From: Oenanthe sinensis
Taxonomy: Eukaryota > Streptophyta > Magnoliopsida > Apiales > Apiaceae
Direction: 5' to 3'
Length of the DNA stretch: 64,000 bases
Assembly: GCA_028671895.1 (NCBI GenBank)
Contig: CM053810.1
Coordinates: 61,505,501 to 61,569,500, forward strand
The notes beneath the pieces are model-generated. The model made no database searches. It was not told the origin of the DNA and saw only the letters and a list, made by a program, of their open reading frames with translations. Positions 48,572-60,607 of the stretch are shown piece by piece (the stretch's first letter is position 1; every line of letters begins with the position of its first letter). The position numbers and the translations under genes are program-made.

Positions 48572-49927
48572 ATGGTGTTGGAGAGGTGTTTCGGACAGCG
48601 TCGAAGCCGGCAGTTTCATCGGATCCTGCGAAATGGGAAGCTGACGTTGTTGTGTTTGGTGTTAACTGTTGTTGTCCTACGTGGCAATCTCGGCGCCGGG
48701 AAATTCGGGACGCCGGAGCAAGATTTGATGGAGATTCGTGAGACTTTTTCGCATTATCGGAAACGCGCGGAGCCAAGGCGCGTGCTTGAAGAAGTGTCAG
48801 GTGAAGAGGAAAAGGTGAGTAATAATTATGCTGAGTTTGATATAAATAAATTGTTTGTTGATGAAGAAAGTGAAGAAAAAAAAGATCCAAACTTGAAATA
48901 TAGTCTTGGTCCTAAGATCTCTGATTGGGATGAGCAAAGAGGGGAATGGTTGAAGAAAAATCCTAACTTTCCTAATTTTGTGCAACCCAATAAGCCTAGG
49001 GTTTTGTTAGTAACTGGGTCAGCTCCCAAACCTTGCGAAAACCCAGTTGGGGATCATTATTTGTTGAAAGCTATAAAGAATAAGATTGATTATTGTAGGT
49101 TACATGGGATTGAGGTTTTTTATAATATGGCTTTGTTGGATGCTGAAATGGCTGGGTTTTGGGCTAAGCTTCCGTTGATTCGGAAACTTTTGTTGTCACA
49201 TCCTGAAGTTGAGTTCTTGTGGTGGATGGATAGTGATGCTATGTTTACGGATATGGCGTTTGAGATACCATGGAAGAGGTACGAGGATAGGAATTTGGTG
49301 ATGCATGGGTGGAATGAGATGGTGTATGATGAGAAGAATTGGATTGGTTTGAATACGGGGAGTTTTTTGTTAAGGAATTGTCAGTGGTCTTTGGATATGT
49401 TGGATGCTTGGGCTCCAATGGGGCCTAAAGGGAAGATAAGGGATGAGGCAGGGAAGATTTTGACTAGGGAGCTTAAGGGTAGGCCGGTTTTCGAAGCTGA
49501 TGATCAGTCTGCTATGGTTTATTTGTTGGTGTCACAGAGGGATAAGTGGGCCGAGAAGGTGTATCTTGAGAATCATTATTATTTGCACGGATATTGGGGA
49601 ATTTTGGTGGATCATTATGAGGAGTATATTAAGGATTACCATCCTGGTTTTGGTGATCACAGGTGGCCTCTTGTGACTCATTTTGTGGGTTGCAAGCCTT
49701 GTGGGAAATTTGGGGATTATCCGGTTGAGAGGTGCTTGAAGCAGATGGATAGGGCATTTAATTTCGGGGATAATCAGATTCTGCAGATGTATGGTTTTAC
49801 ACATAAGTCACTCGCTAGTCGTAGAGTTAAGAGAATGCGAAATGAAACTAGCACTCCTCTTGAGGACAAGGATGATCTTGGGTTACTTCACCCTGCATTT
49901 AAGGCTGTGAAGGTATCATCAGCTTGA
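48572..49927 (+). CDS. Xyloglucan 6-xylosyltransferase, GT34 (XXT1/XXT2-like)
   Basis: Single exon, 451 residues. A short basic cytosolic tail (MVLERCFGQRRSRQFHRI) is followed by one membrane anchor at about residues 24-36 (LTLLCLVLTVVVL), a charged stem, and the GT34 catalytic domain. Recognised motifs include RVLLVTGSAPKPCENPVGDH, FLWWMDSDAMFTDM (the DxD metal/nucleotide site, D220 and D222), MHGWNEMVY, NWIGLNTGSFLLRN, FEADDQSAMVYLL and HFVGCKPCGKFGDYPVERC. This type II Golgi enzyme transfers xylose from UDP-xylose to the beta-1,4-glucan backbone of xyloglucan. Sequence through the C-terminus (LLHPAFKAVKV) is closest to XXT1/XXT2 rather than XXT5 or galactomannan galactosyltransferases. The ATG at 48572 is preferred over one 12 bases upstream because the family begins with M-(I/V)-(L)-E-R-C. 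Confidence 0.93.
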   Translation: MVLERCFGQRRSRQFHRILRNGKLTLLCLVLTVVVLRGNLGAGKFGTPEQDLMEIRETFSHYRKRAEPRRVLEEVSGEEEKVSNNYAEFDINKLFVDEESEEKKDPNLKYSLGPKISDWDEQRGEWLKKNPNFPNFVQPNKPRVLLVTGSAPKPCENPVGDHYLLKAIKNKIDYCRLHGIEVFYNMALLDAEMAGFWAKLPLIRKLLLSHPEVEFLWWMDSDAMFTDMAFEIPWKRYEDRNLVMHGWNEMVYDEKNWIGLNTGSFLLRNCQWSLDMLDAWAPMGPKGKIRDEAGKILTRELKGRPVFEADDQSAMVYLLVSQRDKWAEKVYLENHYYLHGYWGILVDHYEEYIKDYHPGFGDHRWPLVTHFVGCKPCGKFGDYPVERCLKQMDRAFNFGDNQILQMYGFTHKSLASRRVKRMRNETSTPLEDKDDLGLLHPAFKAVKVSSA

Positions 49928-50269
49928 AGTGACAAAACCCAAGGAATCAGCTAAGATTAAAATTAATGTCCTTTTACAATTTATTTGTGTACCTTCGACT
50001 TGTGGTACTTTTCACTTATTTTCTTATTACACGTTGTCACTTGTCATAGCTTCCGCTTACTGTATCCTTAGTTTATTACAATCTTTTTTATTTATTGGCC
50101 TTTGAAGTTATATTTTTATTTAATGTGAAAAGTGCAGTTGATATTCTCTTTATAAGTTTTAAGTCTGCTAGTTGGATGCAAACCACCAATTTTCTAACTT
50201 TATCATTCGGGAGATTAGTAGATTTCAGGTTCGGATATGGATTTCTTACGGATATAACTTATCTGTTAC

Positions 50270-50910
50270 GGTGACTCTTGGAGATTTATTATCACTTGTC
50301 TGTACCAAATGAGTTGCTCATAATTTTAGGGCAAAAGTTAAGTTCATGTCAAGATTACGTAAATTTTTGTGATGTGTATAAATCATGGCAATTAATATTT
50401 GGCTTCTTGTCTCAATTCAGAGTTTCAGAAACAACTGGTTGCCACGATTTATACACTTCACAAAAACCTAAATTCTGCCCTATAATATTGAGCAACTCAT
50501 TTGGTACATCATCCCAAGTTGATGGTACATTATCCAGGAGTACGAGAATGGGGATGAGAACATGGAGGAGGGCGAGGAGGTATACGAGGACAATGGAGAT
50601 GAGGACATGAAAGAGAGCGAGGAGGAGTGTGAGGAAGACATGGGGATAAGAGCTTGGAGGGGAGGGCGAGGAGGAACAAGAACAAGATGATCAAGACGAA
50701 TTAGATGAAAGGTATGAATGTATGATCATGTAAAAAACTCTGAAGTTGGTAGTTACTATGATTTATACGGTCTTTCAACAGGAAAAAAAGAACATGTACC
50801 ATAGGTTTTGCAGAAACTGATGGAAAAATGATTTTGGTGACAGCTGACGGGTAAAAAGGATGGTTGGTAGAGAAGGGGGAGGGGGGGTTGAATTTCCAAG
50901 TCAATGTATT
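50270..50910 (+). pseudogene. F-box (DUF295/KIB-like) pseudogene fragments
   Basis: At 50302-50391 the plus strand reads VPNELLIILGQKL and then YVNFCDVYKSWQ, the start of a plant F-box domain. An acidic stretch follows (about 50540-50640: ENMEEGEEVYEDNGDED), with frame changes, then SYYDLYGLSTGKKEHVP at about 50740-50800, which recalls the DUF295/KIB C-terminal domain. A further fragment, GFAETDGKMILVTADG, follows. Stops and shifts separate the pieces, so no complete product is possible. Assignment rests on short motifs only. Confidence 0.45.
50302..50507. repeat. Inverted repeat made of two F-box segments (possible hairpin)
   Basis: The left arm, 50302-50391, and the right arm, 50439-50507, are inverted copies around a 47-base loop. 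They start with the shared GTACCAAATGAGTTGCTCA and end with GTGTATAAATC-TGGCAA. The right arm lacks 21 bases, an in-frame difference. Read on its own sense strand, each arm encodes an uninterrupted F-box piece (left VPNELLIILGQ, right VPNELLNIIGQ, both reaching VYKSWQ). The right arm is also preceded on the minus strand by STWDD, typical just before an F-box. Confidence 0.8.
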
Positions 50911-53080
50911 TCATTTTTTATTCAGACAGCAAATTTCACTGCTGCTATAGTACAACTTAGGTAGGGAACTGCTGTTTGACATGTTTGTTCAAGAAGTTGG
51001 CATGTCTTCTTAAACTCTCCATGAGATCATGTTGGCAACTACTCTGCCTTCGGTCCTTGCAAGAACTCTTGTAAAGGCCTTTAATCAACTTCAAATATTA
51101 GGCCTTACATATAAACAGATGGATCTCGCCAATAAATCGATTGAAATGTTTTAACATAGATAAAACAAGTCAATAAAATCAACCATGTGTTCTTAACCCT
51201 GTAAAAAATAAGCATGAAGCATGTAATTAACATCAAGAGAATCTGAAATGGTACCTTAATGTAGTAAGAAACATAAAGTACTAGGGAAAACAAACATTAA
51301 GAGGTGATGGTAAAAACATTGAGAGGTGATGGTACTTTGAATTCGATGCTGCAAGTAGGCTAATAAGGAAATTAATCAAGGTTGTAATCAACTGGAAACA
51401 AAAATCTGTTGTTTGAAGAATGAGAAGATGAACTTGTTTAGGATGGATTCTAATATCCCGCCCGAATTGAAAGGGAACAATTGTTGGGAGAAAGAAATGA
51501 ATTTTACACAAGAAAAAAATAATATTATTTCTAGATAATAAAGTGATTCAGTAATATATTATTCTACAAAATTGAAGATATTGATGATCGAGTGATATAT
51601 TTTTGTGTACAATAAATAAGAAAAAAACATTTATCTGAAGTTAATTTTGATAGATGAGAAGAAGTAAAAAACCCTGTATGAGCATTGATAACAATCGATG
51701 TATCACCATAAAATTTTAGTTGCTGCACATTGTTCACACTTCACATGATTAACCTACTTAAGATAATAGTTTCATCTGGCAAAAAAAAAAAAGATAATAG
51801 TTTCAAAAAAAAAAAGCTACTTAAGATAATCGGAATTTGAACTGCCAAAAATTTAGTTGGGACAAATTTTATATGAGATCAGATTGAATTTTTATAAATA
51901 GTACCGTATTAAACTGTAAGATAGGTCGAACTTGTATGAATAATATTTTTTTTCTAGTAATTAAAGTGCAGGACTTTTAAAAAATTTCATTTGGTTCTTT
52001 TTGTTAAAAAATAATAATTTCTTTTTGGATTTAAATAAGTTTAATTTTTTTTAAAGTTCTAAACTTGTCTTTGACAATACATTTAGGTTGTGTTAGAACT
52101 TTTTTTCTTTCTATTTAGCGTTTGAATATTTAAAAAGTACATTTAAAAACCTCAAATTACTTTATCTAGTTTATTAATATACAATCTCCATTATGTTGGG
52201 AACGGAAAAAAGTATTATTTTAATGATGTTATTATTTTATCGATTATTACTTAATCGAGTTTTAATAAAGTATAATATGATTTTTGTCAAATTCTATGCT
52301 AAGAAAGTTTTTTATATTTAAAATTCTAAATATTTTTAATTTGAAACAATCTAATTCCGTCATATTGAATTTATATTAAACTTTTAGATATTAACTTTTT
52401 CTAAATTTATAGAATGAATATCCTGTATACCTTATTATGAATAAAATATGATAAAAAATTTAATATTTAATAATTACTTAAATAAAATTTCAAATTCATA
52501 ATTTAGTGGAGTGTCATGTAATTCTGTAAATAATACTGTAATATGCATGATCCGGGGGAATATACACATGTGACGACCCACTCTGGTATCACGGGAAAAA
52601 CATCATTTAAATTTTTAGTAAAAAAACGTTTCTCTCTTTACATCAACTATATATTTAATTCTATTGATATTTTTTTAAAAAAGAAATTGATAAATAAGTT
52701 TCTATCCTTACTGTTTAAATTTCAAATCTTATTTTAAATTATGTAATTATCCATTATATTTAATAATAATACTGATTGAGATTTTTACTATGAGTACTTA
52801 TATAAAAGATTAAATAATAAAATATAAATTTATATATTAATTTTTGTAAACAATTATCTAAATATGCTAGGATGCATATATCTTTAAAAATTTATATCTA
52901 TTACTGATTATTAAATTTATGCATTAAATTAGTGCAACTGACTTGAAATAATTGATATTAAACATAAAATTATCATATTTTCAAGTATTACTAATAGTTA
53001 AAAATTGATTTGTCACGACTGTAAAAATTAAGTAAATATTATTATTAAGAGAAATTAAATTAAATCTCGATTACCCAATC
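50911..53080. other. AT-rich intergenic region
   Basis: No gene or defined element. It contains poly-A tracts near 51780-51820 and strongly AT-rich stretches. Confidence 0.45.
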
Positions 53081-53089
53081 ATATAAAAA

Positions 53090-53490
53090 ACATCATAACC
53101 GTCCATGAACGAAAAAATCATAACCATCTAATTTTAAACAAAATATATCACCCATAGTTCTCATTTTATATAATTGTTCACATATAATATTATATTATAT
53201 CTAAATTATATTCTATATTTTATATTTTAAGAATCCTACTTACCCTATAATTTTTATTTAATATAGTTGTACTCAATTTTATCATCATTCAAACTCTTTT
53301 ATTTATTTAAAATCATGTCTTATAATTAAATTTTATAAATATTAATATATAAACAATATTGTATAGAAAAATGTAGAAAAAATTAATAAAAAATAAATTA
53401 TCATATTAAATTAAATATTTAAATAATATAAAATAATTAATATAAAATTTATTAATATTATCCGTACTTTGCGCGGTTATAATTTGCTAA
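53090..53490 (+). mobile_element. Helitron-like 3' region upstream of TMN1
   Basis: The segment ends CCGTACTTTGCGCGG, then nine bases, then TTTGCTAA/T. This resembles a decayed CCCGTGC-TTT-GCACGGG hairpin followed by CTRR, the 3' end of a Helitron inserted before T. It shares about 250 bases of similar AT-rich order with 61620-61920. The 5' end cannot be fixed. Confidence 0.45.
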
Positions 53491-53753
53491 TATTCGAAAT
53501 CGACGAAAACAAAAAATTTACTTAAGTTTCCATAATTGTTAATTTTATTACAAGAAAAAAGGCAATTATTTTCCTCATTCATGCATACATACATACATAA
53601 ACAGATAAACTTGTTGTCTATAGTCTACAAAAAAAACTCAAGCTTACAAATTAATCAAATCTCTCTCGTCTCCCCGATCTTATTTATTAATTGATTAATT
53701 ATCTCTCCCAAATATTTACAGTCGTCAGATCTAATTCACCGCCGGCGATCCCG

Positions 53754-56700
53754 ATGTGGTTCACCGTCCGATCACTCTCTCTCCTTGTCGGCGTTCTTCA
53801 CCTCATCGTCTCGCCGGCTTTTGCTGCCGAGTCCGATCACAAGGTTCAATTTTTCACTCTCTCTAACCCTTATTATGTACCTAATTGCATCATTTTTATT
53901 TCAATTTAACTCCAAATTAGATCATGTAATTTTTTTTATATAATTTTGTTCAGATCCGTGTAACGTGGTGTGTATGTGTTGATATTTTAGCTTTTCATGA
54001 GTTTTTGATTGTAAAGATTGTGTCTTTTTTGATTTAGATCTCAGTGTTGTGCCATTTTACCTTTTTATTATGATATATTTGTAGTATATGAATTGTTATG
54101 TGCGTCGAGTTTTGTGGTTTAGTAACTACTGATAGATTGTGAATGGAAGACATGACAAGCGGTTACTTGCTGCATTATCGAGTACTAGAATTTAATGACC
54201 TTCAACTCATTTCGTTCATGTATACCCAATGAAACCATAACTTATTGAATTGTCTTGATTTATCGCCCTTATTGACTATTTGCAATGTCTTGAATTTAGA
54301 AACGTGGGCTTATTGACTCATTATTTCGCTTGTAGTGGCAATGTGGCATACTTGTGAACAGTATCGATCAAAAAATCAAACGCCTTGGTTGCATGATTTA
54401 ATAGCATATGCCTATTTGTATCTATCACCAAGTGGAGAGGTTCAACCTGTTAAATGGTGGTCTATACTACCTGTATTTCTAAAGGTTCATCCTTTATCTT
54501 GGAAATCAGGGACGTTAGTTTTTTCTTCCTTGTGTATTGACTTTTTTGATTTGGTTACCAACTTTTTCATGTTACAGTGCACCAACGTTGAGCCCTAGTC
54601 CGAAAAATTGAAACCTTATTTTAAGGAGAGTGTGTATTTTCGTCATTTTGTTATGGCCTAATATATTAATATGTGAAAATATATTATCACAATCTTAGAT
54701 TAGCAAGACTCTAATTTGTCCAAAAAACTGAAACTGGCAATACTCTGGTTTCTCTTTATACTTTGATTACTTTCTGCACAATATTCTAAGGAAAATAGCA
54801 GGCTGCAATTTGAGGGAAGGTGACATCACTTTTACATATTTAAACTCTCTTTCTTAGCCTTCTCTGAGACTTGGCACTAGCCTCATAAGGTGTCTTGGGC
54901 TAATAGGTCCTATTCTGTTTGGTCTGTTTGATTAGGTGTTTGTTGTAAGCATATTCTTCTTTAAATTTGGGTCCCTCAATAGTCCATATATGAGATTTTG
55001 GGTCTTGGTATATTTTAATTATACTCCATATGTGTCTGGCCATGGTTTGCTTATCTTAAAAAAATTACTTGCTACTTAGATTTATATTATGGCTTATTCA
55101 TACAAGTTATCTGTTTGGATAGTTCAATTGGTGACATAAACTTATAAATAATAGAAAATGACAAAAGAAAATGATCAAAGGTACATGTGTTGGGGGTTTG
55201 TATTATTTTTGTAAGGTCAAAGTACAAACTTATATTTTCTACTTTTTAATATTCAACTGATAAGTCAGATATAAGTCACAAGTTATTTTGACAAGCATAT
55301 CAAAAAATTTAATTTATACTTGCAGATTAAATTTTAATTTATACGTAAGGTGGCCAAACAGGCCCAGTATGTACAAGTTAAATATAATGAAGTACTCTAG
55401 TAGCTGAGAGTTGTTTTTATGACGTATTGTCGTAAAGTTTCTGTGAGTAGTTTTTTGCTTTGACACTATTCATCTCATTTTTCCTTTTCTGTTGATAAGT
55501 GTACTCGATATTTATGTCTTTTTTTTTTGTTGACTTCAGTTCTGGCAAATGTATTTTTTTTCATGCCATGTTTATATTCATTGCAGTATCAAGCAGATGA
55601 CCATGTAACATTATGGGTGAACAAGGTTGGGCCATACAATAATCCACAAGAGACATACAATTATTACAGCCTGCCATTTTGCCATCCATCTGGCCACGCT
55701 GGTCACAAGTGGGGTGGTCTTGGTGAAGTTTTGGGTGGAAATGAACTTATTGATAGCCAGATGGACATAAAGTTTCAGAGTGAATATCCTTAACTTTATA
55801 TTTTGACATCATATATTTTATGTAGCTTTTGTCCTGAGGTTATTTTAATATCTTAATGTTCACTATTACAGAAAATGTAGACAAGAGTACCATCTGTGAA
55901 CTTGAACTTGATGAAGCAAAGGTCAAACAGTTTAAGGATGCTGTTGAAAATAGCTATTGGTTTGAATTTTTTATTGGTATGTTTTCTTTTTATCCTCATA
56001 CAGCAGCCAATATTATGTACCCAGTTGGCTTACGTAAAAAATGTTACTTTTGTTACAAGTTGAATTTATTTTTATACCTTATAAGTTTATCTGTTTGGAT
56101 AGTACTAGTAATATATCAAAAAATAAAAATTAACAAAAAAAATACTAGAAGTTAGATTCAAAAGGATAATATAATTTATATGAAGTTAAATTTCAGTCGG
56201 TAACTGAAATAAGTACCTATTTCCTACTTCTAGGAATACAACTTAAAAGTCACTTGTAAGTTACTCTTTCTTAATCTTTTTACCAAACTGAAATATTACT
56301 TTCATATAATTTTAACTTATAATCAACTTTTAAGCTTAGATAAGACGGTTTTGCTCACTCTATGTCGAGTAACCATCTCATCTAAAACCTTAAGGTGTTA
56401 GAGAGAGACCCAAATGGATCTTATACTATTATTTAACATTCCCCCCTCACTCGAAATCCCATTTTTTGCCTTCGTGTCCCTCATAAATTGTGAGAATATT
56501 GGGGGAGGCAGGGAGTCGAACTTGTGACCACTGCCAACCTCGATCTGATATCATGTTGAGTAACCAGCTCATCTAAAACCTTAAGGTGTTAGAGAGAGGC
56601 CCAAATGGATCTTATACTATTCTTTAACATGAGCTTTAGAAGTGTCGTTTCCCTTCTTTCTGATATCATTTTCCTTGTTCTTTGACATGGTGGGAACACA

Positions 56701-59700
56701 CGCTCAGATGATCTGCCATTATGGGGTAAGCATTCTCCCAACTCTTCTAATATACTTCTTTAAAATTCTGTTATGAGATTTTTGGCTTAAATTTGTCATC
56801 CTTCCTGTTATATAGGCTTTGTTGGTGAGCTACATCCTGATAGGAATAGTGATAACAAAAAGCATGTTGTCTACACGCATAAGAATATAATCATACAGTA
56901 TAACAAAGATCAGGTTTGTAGTCTCAAACGCCAGAGCTCCTCTGCACAATTGTTTTTGTATCCTCTTGTCTATTCATTGTTTTTTCTCTTGCAGATTATT
57001 CATGTAAATCTCACCCAAGAGAACCCAAAGCCTCTGGAAGCTGGGAGAACATTGGGATTGACATATTCTGTGAAATGGGAACCAACTAATGTCACTTTTG
57101 CTCATCGTTTTGATGTATACCTGGACTACCCTTTTTTTGAGCATCAGGTAAATTTTTATCCTTGTAATATATCCTTTTTAAGGCTGACATTCATTGTTTC
57201 TTATCTTGAAATTACATGATTAGTTTTTTCCTTACACTTGTACTTTCTTCCATAAAAGGTCCAGTTTTCTGGTAGATATACTATATATATAATTTTCTTA
57301 ATGCTTTTCTGAAACTTAGTGCCTTTAAACCTGAAGAGAATACTTTTGTTTGTTGTATTTGCTAATTATATTGAATATTGGAAGCTTATGGAGGATGACA
57401 TCTATCAATTGACTTTTTTCAGATTCATTGGTTCTCTATCTTCAATTCGTTTATGATGGTTATCTTCCTCACGGGTCTGGTATCAATGATATTAATGCGA
57501 ACTCTTAGAAATGACTATGCTAAGTATGCTCGTGAAGATGATGATTTAGAATCTTTGGTAAGTAACTCCGTTTTTAAAATATAATTGTTGCTTTGCCCTT
57601 CTCTGTTTTTCCATTTAAAAAATCTCTAACATTATGTTGACAGGAAAGAGATGTAAGTGAAGAGTCTGGCTGGAAACTTGTCCATGGAGATGTTTTTAGG
57701 CCTCCTCATAATTTGGTATTACTCTCTGCGGTGGTTGGTACTGGTGCCCAGCTGGCCACATTGGTTCTTCTTGTTATCTTGGTTGCGATTGTTGGTACAT
57801 TATACATCGGGTATGTATGATTGACACAAAAATTATATAGAGGCAGTAGACTCTTATATTAAATTAGCATGGCTTATGAATAATTAACTAAACAAAGGTG
57901 ACCAAAATCTTTTCTAACAGTTATGAGTAGTGTTTAAGACTTTTAGACTGTCTGGAAAAAAGAATATCTTCCTAGGTTGTAAAGAATACTGTAATTTTCT
58001 GTTAATAATTCACTACCTTTATGAACACAATATATCTACATGCATGTGTCATGATATCAACAGGGATTCAAGTATATATAGTACATATATTAATAATACA
58101 GACTACATAACTTGCATTGTGTAATATGTTGGAATTAAGAGGGTACATATTTTGTCTTACCATCGTTTGCCTTGATTTTATATTCCATTTCTGTTCCATG
58201 TAAACATACTGAAGGCACTATGGTTTTTATCTCACTTCTCACAAGTAATTTGTATTTATGAGCTTGCATTAGCGTAATTGAATCTATGCTTATTAGCTTT
58301 TTTGTCAGTATCAAACATTATGCCATTGTTTTCACATTTGGTGGTTATGTGTGTCTCATGCAGGCTGAAAATTGTTTTCTTATAGGAAGACCTTTCTAGC
58401 TCATCTAAATAATACTCCCGCTGTCCCACCCATTTCTTTACACTTTCCTTTTTGGGACGTCCCACCAATTCTTTACATTACTAAAAATAGTAACTTTTAA
58501 CAATAAAATACATTATTACATCCACTACTTCACTCCACTTTTTCAACACTTTACACTATTACACCCACTACTTCATTTATTTTAACAATAAAATCACTAT
58601 TACACCCACTACTTCATTTATTTTAACAATATTATACCCACTATCCTTGGTCTCCGTGCCCGGACCAAATGTAAACATTTGGCCGGGACGGAGGTAGTAG
58701 ATACTAAATACCTAAACAAGACAGACTACTAAAAGCTAAGCACGGAAAAAGAATTCTTTTTAAGGTGACAGACTAATAGCTGAGTTAGATGGAGGCTGTA
58801 TTTGAACTAAACCTTACCAAGGAAAACCTTAAGATATTTGCAAACTTGTTATTATGGTTTGTTTTTCACAGTGTATGTGGGTCAGGTTCTAGCCTTGATA
58901 CATCAAAGTGATACTGCATAGCCTCGTATATCTTGTCCTATTAATCATAGCTCATTTTATCTGCTAATCACAAAGACATAACATATGTTCAATAGACATC
59001 TACTGTGTTGTTTCCTTAATTTCTTATGCAAACTTTTTCAATGTCTCAGGAGAGGAGCAATTGTTACAACTTTTATACTGTGTTATGCCTTCACCTCATT
59101 CATTTCTGGTTATGTAAGTGGGGGGATGTATTCACGAATGGGGGGTAAGAATATCTTGCTTTTTTGTTACTCTTATATATCTATTATTGAAACATTTATT
59201 CACTTCTCAAGTTCTCATCTTTCATTACAGGGAAGAACTGGATAAAGTCAACAATATTGACGGCATCTCTGTTTCCATTTTTATGCTTTGGGATTGGTTT
59301 TGCGCTGAATACAGTTGCTATATTCTATGGGTCTCTGGCAGCTATTCCCTTTGGCACAATGGTGGTTGTTTTTGTCATTTGGGGTTTTATCTCCTTCCCT
59401 CTGGCTCTTCTTGGTACAGTGGTTGGAAGGAACTGGAGTGGTGCTCCAAACAATCCATGTCGTGTGAAGACAATTCCTCGTCCTATTCCTGAGAAGAAGT
59501 GGTATCTGACACCATCTGTTGTGTCAATTATGGGAGGATTGCTACCCTTTGGCAGCATTTTCATTGAGATGTATTTCGTCTTTACTTCTTTTTGGAACTA
59601 CAAGGTAATGGCAACCATTTCTATACAGTTTTGTATAGCAAGTGTAGAGCTACTTAACATGTTCCGGATATTTTACTCAGTATAAAGCCACTATCCATAA

Positions 59701-60607
59701 GAAAAAGTGTACAAGTGTTTGTTTACATGAAGCAGACTATAGAACCAACCTTGAATAATGCGATACTTGGTTTGCTTGTTTGGTATTAGTCTGCTGATGA
59801 AGTTATATCTTGTAATTGTGAATCATGTGAAAGGCTGAGAAGTATAATAAACTAAGGGAAATAATGTCCGATCACTGATGCATGATATTTCTGGAAACTT
59901 GAAATATTTAGCTGTTAAAAATAATTGTCTTGATCTCCATAATGTGCTATTTTTTCTCTTGATTAACCTTATTCTTTTTTAACGACAGGTGTATTATGTC
60001 TATGGTTTTATGCTGCTGGTTTTTCTGATTCTCATTATTGTGACTGTATGTGTGACAATTGTGGGAACATATTTCTTGCTGAATGCTGAAAATTATCACT
60101 GGCAGTGGACTTCGTTCTTCTCTGCTGCTTCCACGGCTGTTTATGTGTACTTGTATTCAGTATATTATTTCTCCGTGAAGACTAAAATGTCGGGATTTTT
60201 CCAAACCAGCTTCTACTTTGGATATACCCTGATGTTCTGCCTTGGTTTAGGAATCCTATGTGGTGAGTATAATGGTTTTATAGTTCATATAATCTGTTTA
60301 ATACCTAATATTTTGGGGGAAGTATGAGAAAGTCGCAGAATAAAATGAATCATTAAAAAATAACCATATTTGAAGAACTTATACTGACAGCGTAGTTACT
60401 ACAAGAAGCTTGTACCACATTGACGTTATGGATATTACTTGTGCAACCTCCCGTTTCTTTCCAAGTTAAATTAATTATTGTTGTTCACTCACTGTCACTA
60501 TTTTCCTTCTTTCACCATGCCTTGTCATAAATTTTTCAGGAGCTGTTGGTTATTTGGGATCCAATCTTTTTGTAAGGAGGATTTACCGAAATATCAAGTG
60601 TGACTAG
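53754..60607 (+). CDS. TMN1: Transmembrane 9 superfamily (EMP70) protein
   Basis: Twelve exons: 53754-53843, 55587-55779, 55872-55976, 56708-56725, 56816-56913, 56995-57147, 57423-57557, 57644-57810, 59050-59144, 59231-59604, 59989-60262, 60540-60607; 589 residues with all phases consistent. It has a cleavable signal peptide (1-24), a lumenal domain (VTLWVNKVGPYNNPQETYNY, LPFCHPSG, LGEVLGGNELIDS), and nine membrane spans from about residue 240. Conserved motifs are SMILMRTLRNDYAKYAREDD, GWKLVHGDVFRPP, SGYVSGGMYSR, GTVVGRNW and IEMYFVFTSFWNYK. The C-terminus is RIYRNIKCD, with the KxD Golgi-retention/COPI signal of the family. EMP70 proteins sort proteins with glycine-rich spans in ER/Golgi/endosomes. 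Length and sequence best fit Arabidopsis TMN1. Exon 4 is only 18 bases. Introns hold a 267-bp LTR element and a Stowaway. Confidence 0.95.
56363..56629 (-). mobile_element. Very small LTR retrotransposon (267 bp) in TMN1 intron 3
   Basis: Two direct repeats of 76 bp (56363-56438 and 56554-56629) start TGT(C/T)GAGTAACC and end TTTAACA. The 115-bp interior has, on the minus strand, TGATATCAGATCGAGG directly after the first LTR (primer-site position) and a polypurine tract GAGTGAGGGGGGAA before the second LTR. It has no coding capacity. Size and layout match the smallest TRIM/SMART-type elements. No target duplication is visible, so it may be old or one flank altered. Confidence 0.85.
58415..58694. 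mobile_element. Stowaway-type MITE in TMN1 intron 8
   Basis: The left end is CTCCCGCTGTCCCACCCATT and the reverse complement of the right end is CCTCCGTCCCGGCCAAATG. TA flanks both sides. The core has repeated ACACCCACTACTTCATTTA units. It is 280 bp. Confidence 0.8.
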
